From an uncultured Desulfovibrio sp. (GTDB lineage Bacteria; Desulfobacterota; Desulfovibrionia; Desulfovibrionales; Desulfovibrionaceae), in NCBI GenBank assembly GCA_910587035.1, contig CAJUMQ010000033.1, forward strand, positions 1 through 18,277: DNA of 18,277 bases. Direction: 5' to 3'. The position numbers and the translations under genes were made by a program. The notes under the pieces are model-generated. The model saw only the letters and a program-made list of their open reading frames with translations, did no database searches and was not told the DNA's origin. This document shows, piece after piece, positions 15,061-18,277 of this stretch (position 1 is the stretch's first letter; each line of letters begins with the position of its first letter).

Positions 15061-15092
15061 TGTAATACAGATATCTCATGTACTGTATTACA
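15061..15092. promoter_or_regulatory. palindromic operator of the antitoxin relic
   Basis: TGTAATACAG (15061-15070) and CTGTATTACA (15083-15092) are perfect 10-bp inverted repeats with a 12-base spacer, 15 bases upstream of the relic's start codon. Such TGTAATAC-type paired sites are typical binding sites of ribbon-helix-helix antitoxins, one dimer per half. A TTGATA hexamer on the minus strand at 15105-15100 suggests the promoter lies across it. Confidence 0.65.
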
Positions 15093-15120
15093 TAATTAAT
15101 ATCAACACTGGTGGAGCCGG

Positions 15121-15137
15121 GGCTGGAAATTCCAGCC
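15121..15137. repeat. 17-base palindrome upstream of the LprI-like gene
   Basis: GGCTGGAA and TTCCAGCC are symmetric about base 15129. A T-run follows after ten bases on the plus strand. No gene ends here in the plus direction, so it is more likely an operator or island boundary mark than a terminator. Confidence 0.4.
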
Positions 15138-15187
15138 ATTAAAATATATTTTTTAGGCAGCCAAACGACAATGCTCAGGAGGTTAGC

Positions 15188-15622
15188 ATGTTGAGACTTC
15201 TGCTGGCGGCCTGTCTGCTCCTGGCCTGGAGTTCCATGGCAATCGCCATGTCGGATGCGGAATACAAACAGATGTATTCCAGCTCGGACTATTTTCGCAA
15301 GGCTGATGATGAACTGACGCGCACCTGGAAGGATGTCTATGGCAATCTTACCGGAGAGGATAAAAAAAATCTGCTGCGCGATCAGAGGGACTGGCTGAAA
15401 AACCAGAGGGATGAACAGGCCAGGGATCTTATGGAAAAAGGCATCCGCAAGGATTGCGCCTATGCACGTGTTGCCCACAGGAGAACAGGCAATCTGCGCG
15501 TTTTTGAATACAATGCCAATCTGTCGCAGGAGGACAAGGACGCTGGGCGCGCCCGGGCCGATGACTATTTTTATGATGAGGATGAGGACAACATGCCGCC
15601 TGAATGCCTCAAGGGGAAATAG
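15188..15622 (+). CDS. secreted LprI/DUF1311-like protein
   Basis: A 144-residue exported protein. A clear signal peptide (LLLAACLLLAWSSMAIA) is cut near residue 20. The body contains LTRTWKDVYGNLTGEDKKNLLRDQRDWLKNQRD (residues 43-75), the helical pattern of the LprI N-terminal/DUF1311 family; some members inhibit lysozyme. Two cysteines (C90 and C140) could form a disulfide. The C-terminal part is very acidic (DDYFYDEDED). The ATG has AGGAGG seven bases upstream. Base composition returns to that of the core genes here, so it lies just outside the AT-rich island. The inhibitor role is inferred from the family only. Confidence 0.8.
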   Translation: MLRLLLAACLLLAWSSMAIAMSDAEYKQMYSSSDYFRKADDELTRTWKDVYGNLTGEDKKNLLRDQRDWLKNQRDEQARDLMEKGIRKDCAYARVAHRRTGNLRVFEYNANLSQEDKDAGRARADDYFYDEDEDNMPPECLKGK

Positions 15623-15641
15623 AATTATTCATTGCGGAAGG

Positions 15642-15686
15642 GGGGGCGCCTTTACAGCAGTGCCCCCTGGCCGGCGCCCCCATTTT
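15642..15686 (+). terminator. probable terminator of the LprI-like gene
   Basis: GGGGGCGCC (15642-15650) and GGCGCCCCC (15673-15681) pair perfectly and are followed by CATTTTTG. The right arm lies within the last codons of the opposing ruvB. An alternative shorter stem with GCCCCC at 15662-15667 is possible. Confidence 0.5.
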
Positions 15687-16644
15687 TGCGCAAATGCTCG
15701 TAGGCGCGGGGTGTTGCCATGCGCCCGCGCGGAGTGCGTTTTATAAAGCCTTTCTGGATGAGATAGGGCTCATATATGTCCTCTATGGTGCGGACCTCCT
15801 CGGAGCAGGCCACAGCAAGAGTCTTGATGCCCACTGGCCCTCCTTCATAATGCCGAATGATAATATCCAGAATTTTGCGATCCATGGTATCCAGACCTGC
15901 CTCATCCACATCCAGTCTTTCAAGAGCCTTCGCGGCGTCAGCGGCAGTGATTGCGCCATTGCCATGCACCATGGCAAAGTCGCGCACGCGCCGAAGCAGC
16001 CTGTTGGCAATGCGGGGGGTGCCACGGGAGCGACGGCCTATCTCCATTGCGCCATCACGGTTTATTTCCACATTTAAAATGGCGGCCGTGCGCAGAACTA
16101 TCCTGGCAAGATCCTCGGGAGAGTAGAACTCCAGTCGCGCCACAATGCCAAAACGATCCCGCAAGGGCGAGGAAATAAGCCCCATTCGGGTGGTGGCTCC
16201 GGCCAGGGTGAAGGGTTCAATATCAATTTTGACGGTGCGCGCAGCCGGACCCTGGCCAATTACAAGATCCAGCTTGAAGTCCTCCATTGCGGGATAAAGG
16301 ACCTCCTCAACCTGCACCGGCATTCTGTGGATTTCGTCAACAAAGAGAATGTCATGGCGGCCAAGATTGGTCAGTATGGCAGCGAGATCGCCACTTCTTT
16401 CAAGCACAGGGCCGGATGTGCAAACCAGGTTGACGCCCAGCTCGGAGGCCATGATCTGGGCAAGTGTTGTTTTGCCAAGACCGGGATTGCCATAAAATAG
16501 GGTGTGGTCAAGGGCCTTTGCCCGCTCCCTGGCCGCGTTTATGAAGACCCGGAGATTGGCGCGCAGCTCGTTTTGGCCAATGAAATCGTCAAGACTTTTG
16601 GGGCGGACACTCTCATCGCCTGGCATGGGCTTTGGTTCTGCCAT
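15652..16644 (-). CDS. ruvB: Holliday junction branch migration helicase RuvB
   Basis: A 330-residue AAA+ motor of the RuvABC resolvasome that drives Holliday junction branch migration. Seen: RPKSLDDFIGQ, Walker A GNPGLGKTT (residues 52-60), Walker B DEIHRM (103-108), sensor 1 AGATTRMG, the SPLRDRFG arginine-finger region, and the C-terminal winged-helix DNA-binding domain (MDRKILDIIIRHYEGGPVGIKTLA... PYLIQKGFIKRTPRGR). Length is normal. Its ATG overlaps the ruvA stop by one base (TAATG), so the two are translationally coupled. Confidence 0.98.
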   Translation of the reverse strand: MAEPKPMPGDESVRPKSLDDFIGQNELRANLRVFINAARERAKALDHTLFYGNPGLGKTTLAQIMASELGVNLVCTSGPVLERSGDLAAILTNLGRHDILFVDEIHRMPVQVEEVLYPAMEDFKLDLVIGQGPAARTVKIDIEPFTLAGATTRMGLISSPLRDRFGIVARLEFYSPEDLARIVLRTAAILNVEINRDGAMEIGRRSRGTPRIANRLLRRVRDFAMVHGNGAITAADAAKALERLDVDEAGLDTMDRKILDIIIRHYEGGPVGIKTLAVACSEEVRTIEDIYEPYLIQKGFIKRTPRGRMATPRAYEHLRKNGGAGQGALL

Positions 16645-17243
16645 TATTCCTTACTCCGGGCCAGAGCCTTCAATGTTTGCCGTATGGCGGCGGGCACATC
16701 CAGATCTGGCTCTTCCTTCAGCACCATGCGGATCTTGGGAGCGCACTCCGCCTCATCATAGCCAAGATTGAGCATGGCCGCCAGAACATCCCCAAATACG
16801 GGCGTGGGGGCTGCCTCGGTCGCGGGGGCCGTCTGCAGCTGGCCAAGGCGGTATTTGAGTTCCAGTAGGATATGCTGGGCTGTTTTCTGGCCAATGCCCG
16901 CAACCCTCGTCAGGGCGGCCACATCGGCATCAGCCACCACGCGGCGCAGATCCTCCGGCCTGTAGGTGGAAAGTATGGCCAATGCCGTTCTGGCGCCTAC
17001 CCTGGAGATGGCTGTGAGGATCTCGAAAGCCTGCCGCTCGGCCAGGGTGTCAAAGCCAAAAAGCTCCATGGCATCCTCCCGCACCACAAGAGTGGTGTGA
17101 AAGGCCACATCCACGCCCCTGGCAGGCAGCCGGGAGAAGGTGTGGGCAGGCAGAGCCAGCTCATAACCCACGCCGCCAGCTGTGAGAATTACACAGGATT
17201 TTTCGCGGCATTCCAGCAGGGCGCCCTTGATGTACGCGATCAT
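16644..17243 (-). CDS. ruvA: Holliday junction DNA-binding protein RuvA
   Basis: A 199-residue protein whose tetramer binds the four-way junction and loads RuvB. Domain I begins MIAYIKGALLECREKSCVILTAGGVGYEL; domain II carries the helix-hairpin-helix motifs (ILTAISRVGARTALAILS and LTRVAGIGQKTAQHILLEL); a Thr/Ala/Pro linker leads to domain III (VFGDVLAAMLNLGYDEAE... AIRQTLKAL), which contacts RuvB. The ATG at 17243 is chosen because it gives the canonical MIAYI start; the frame is open to 17291. ruvC is not upstream as in many proteobacteria: a divergent small gene takes that place. Confidence 0.97.
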   Translation of the reverse strand: MIAYIKGALLECREKSCVILTAGGVGYELALPAHTFSRLPARGVDVAFHTTLVVREDAMELFGFDTLAERQAFEILTAISRVGARTALAILSTYRPEDLRRVVADADVAALTRVAGIGQKTAQHILLELKYRLGQLQTAPATEAAPTPVFGDVLAAMLNLGYDEAECAPKIRMVLKEEPDLDVPAAIRQTLKALARSKE

Positions 17244-17320
17244 GATAATGTCCGTGCACGATGCGGCTGCAAAAAGGGCGCAGGTTGCCAAGAATTTGAA
17301 ATAGTTTTAAACAAGGCTCT

Positions 17321-17599
17321 ATGAAGCATCTTTTGCAGGCCCTTTGCATCCTGTGCGTTTCGGGCGCCGGCATTCCGGCCATGGCCTGGGACGGCTTTGA
17401 TGCGGCCACAGCCGATCTTGTGGAAATCATCCCCGATGCCATACCCAAACGCGGGGATACGGTGGAAATACATTTTTACGAAGGCGACAGGCGCATGAGC
17501 TGCACGGTTGAGAATATCATCCGCAACAGCAGGACCATTGAGGTCATGGTGCGCGATCCGGACAATGCAACAAGGATTCTGGTCATGGAAGGCCGCTAA
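17321..17599 (+). CDS. small periplasmic protein, DUF5334-like
   Basis: A 92-residue protein with a signal peptide cut after GIPAMA (about residue 22). The mature part AWDGFDAATADLVEI... VEIHFYEGDRRMSCTVENI... RTIEVMVRDPDNATRILVMEGR is a compact beta-rich domain resembling what I recall of DUF5334 proteins in Desulfovibrio; function unknown. The family assignment is from memory. It is divergent from ruvA with 77 bases between the start codons, and ends two bases from the opposing gene. AAGG precedes the ATG. Confidence 0.72.
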   Translation: MKHLLQALCILCVSGAGIPAMAWDGFDAATADLVEIIPDAIPKRGDTVEIHFYEGDRRMSCTVENIIRNSRTIEVMVRDPDNATRILVMEGR

Positions 17600-17601
17600 A
17601 C

Positions 17602-18180
17602 TCACGCCTTGCCCTGTCTGTCGTCGATCCTCCTTTCATAGCCTGGCAGCAAGACGCTGGCAAAGTCTTCCATGCCCTTGCCCTTGGGGCAATCCTCCCT
17701 GAGGGCGCATATTTCGCAACCGCCACGGAAAGGGTAATTGGTGACCACTGCATAACGTCGCTCCGGCACACAGGGATTATCGCGGCAAGGCAGCCCGGCC
17801 TGGGCGAGGGCATCATGCAGCGTGTCGTTCATGACAGGAGATGGTGCGCAGCCGCCATCCGCAACCTGGGGCAAAAGCTCCTGAATGGCGGACATGCAAA
17901 GATACTGGGCCAGGCAGTTGAAAAGATAGCCCTTTGCCGGTGATTCTTCCCAGGCCTGGTCAATGGTCTGCTCCACAGATTCGGGCAGCCAGACTGCAAG
18001 CCAGGAATCCGCGCCGCTCTTCATCTGGCGCACAGTCAAAAGCTCGAGCCATTCCTCCCATAAAGAGGCGATCTTTTCAAGGGTTGGACCATCCAGCCGC
18101 GATTCGCGGCTCAAATTCATAAAGTCCTCAATTTCAAAAAAAGGCCTTGTTTCAACATCATTTATGCTTGTTTGCTGCAC
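17602..18180 (-). CDS. unknown protein with CxxCx5C motif
   Basis: A soluble protein of about 192 residues that I do not recognise. The N-terminal two thirds are helical and tryptophan/leucine-rich (LWEEWLELL, SWLAVWLPESVEQTIDQAW). The C-terminal region carries PCRDNPCVPE and then GGCEICALREDCPKG, a CxxCx5C arrangement that with an upstream cysteine could hold an iron-sulfur cluster or zinc. The start is a judgement: GTG at 18180 has GGAGA five bases upstream. TTG at 18198 (AAAGG upstream) and ATG at 18120 (GAGGA upstream) are alternatives. The gene begins about 40 bases from the second hairpin element. Confidence 0.7.
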   Translation of the reverse strand: MQQTSINDVETRPFFEIEDFMNLSRESRLDGPTLEKIASLWEEWLELLTVRQMKSGADSWLAVWLPESVEQTIDQAWEESPAKGYLFNCLAQYLCMSAIQELLPQVADGGCAPSPVMNDTLHDALAQAGLPCRDNPCVPERRYAVVTNYPFRGGCEICALREDCPKGKGMEDFASVLLPGYERRIDDRQGKA

Positions 18181-18222
18181 TTTATCTCCGCATGACAAGT
18201 CTATGCCTTTTGGCGTGTTAGG

Positions 18223-18277
18223 CTAGTGAGATGTCATGTTTTTACTGTCGTAAAAACATGAAGATCGCAAAGCAAAA
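18223..18277. mobile_element. second copy of the hairpin element, inverted, cut by edge
   Basis: CTAGTGAGATGTC at 18223 begins the reverse complement of the element at 6537-6679. All 55 bases up to the window edge match 6679-6625 without a mismatch, including the complete CATGTTTTTAC/GTAAAAACATG hairpin. The remaining stems should lie beyond the right edge. Confidence 0.85.

Noticed and set aside
14795..15478. 227-residue minus-strand open frame spanning the relic region
   Set aside because: Its first half is antisense to the LprI-like gene and only the short MLSIRLPAELDKDL segment is protein-like; the rest is the wrong frame of the decayed antitoxin.

Overview
The window looks like a chromosomal segment of a delta-class proteobacterium, most probably Desulfovibrionaceae. 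This is inferred from the fliJ-motE-truA order, a sigma-54-type promoter in front of fliJ, and small secreted proteins that resemble Desulfovibrio families; I could not run a search. Most genes are moderately GC-rich and use GGC/GCC codons heavily. One stretch (about 12.9-15.15 kb) is clearly AT-richer and reads as acquired DNA.

Layout. 0-1.2 kb: a tRNA-Gly(GCC) cut by the left edge, then a radical SAM gene on the minus strand. 1.3-5.7 kb, plus strand: an HU/IHF-like DNA-bending protein, then a probable cell-surface O-acylation unit (MBOAT acyltransferase, membrane-anchored SGNH/DltD-like protein) and a Sel1-repeat secretory protein. It ends at a strong hairpin facing a DUF1269-like membrane protein on the minus strand. 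6.3-6.77 kb: a regulatory and repeat region holding a 10-bp inverted repeat and a 143-bp element of five consecutive perfect hairpins. 6.77-10.0 kb, plus: thiD, fliJ, motE-like, truA. 9.98-10.97 kb, minus: a small unknown gene translationally coupled to an RlpA lipoprotein. 11.1-12.83 kb, plus: the pdxS-pdxT PLP synthase operon with a good sigma-70 promoter, a structured leader and a strong terminator.

12.9-15.2 kb is the accessory island. It carries a 577-residue protein that fuses a ClpA-type N-domain (the adaptor/substrate-docking module of Clp unfoldases) to a PD-(D/E)XK nuclease, with no AAA+ ATPase. Behind it lie the remains of a ribbon-helix-helix antitoxin gene (one frameshift, one in-frame stop, no toxin) whose palindromic operator is still perfect. 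The fusion protein is the best candidate for an undescribed system.

15.2-18.3 kb: an LprI-like secreted protein (plus), ruvAB (minus), a DUF5334-like small periplasmic protein (plus) and an unknown cysteine-motif protein (minus). The last bases are a second, inverted copy of the hairpin-rich element, identical over all 55 bases visible, so two inverted copies bracket about 11.6 kb of the chromosome.
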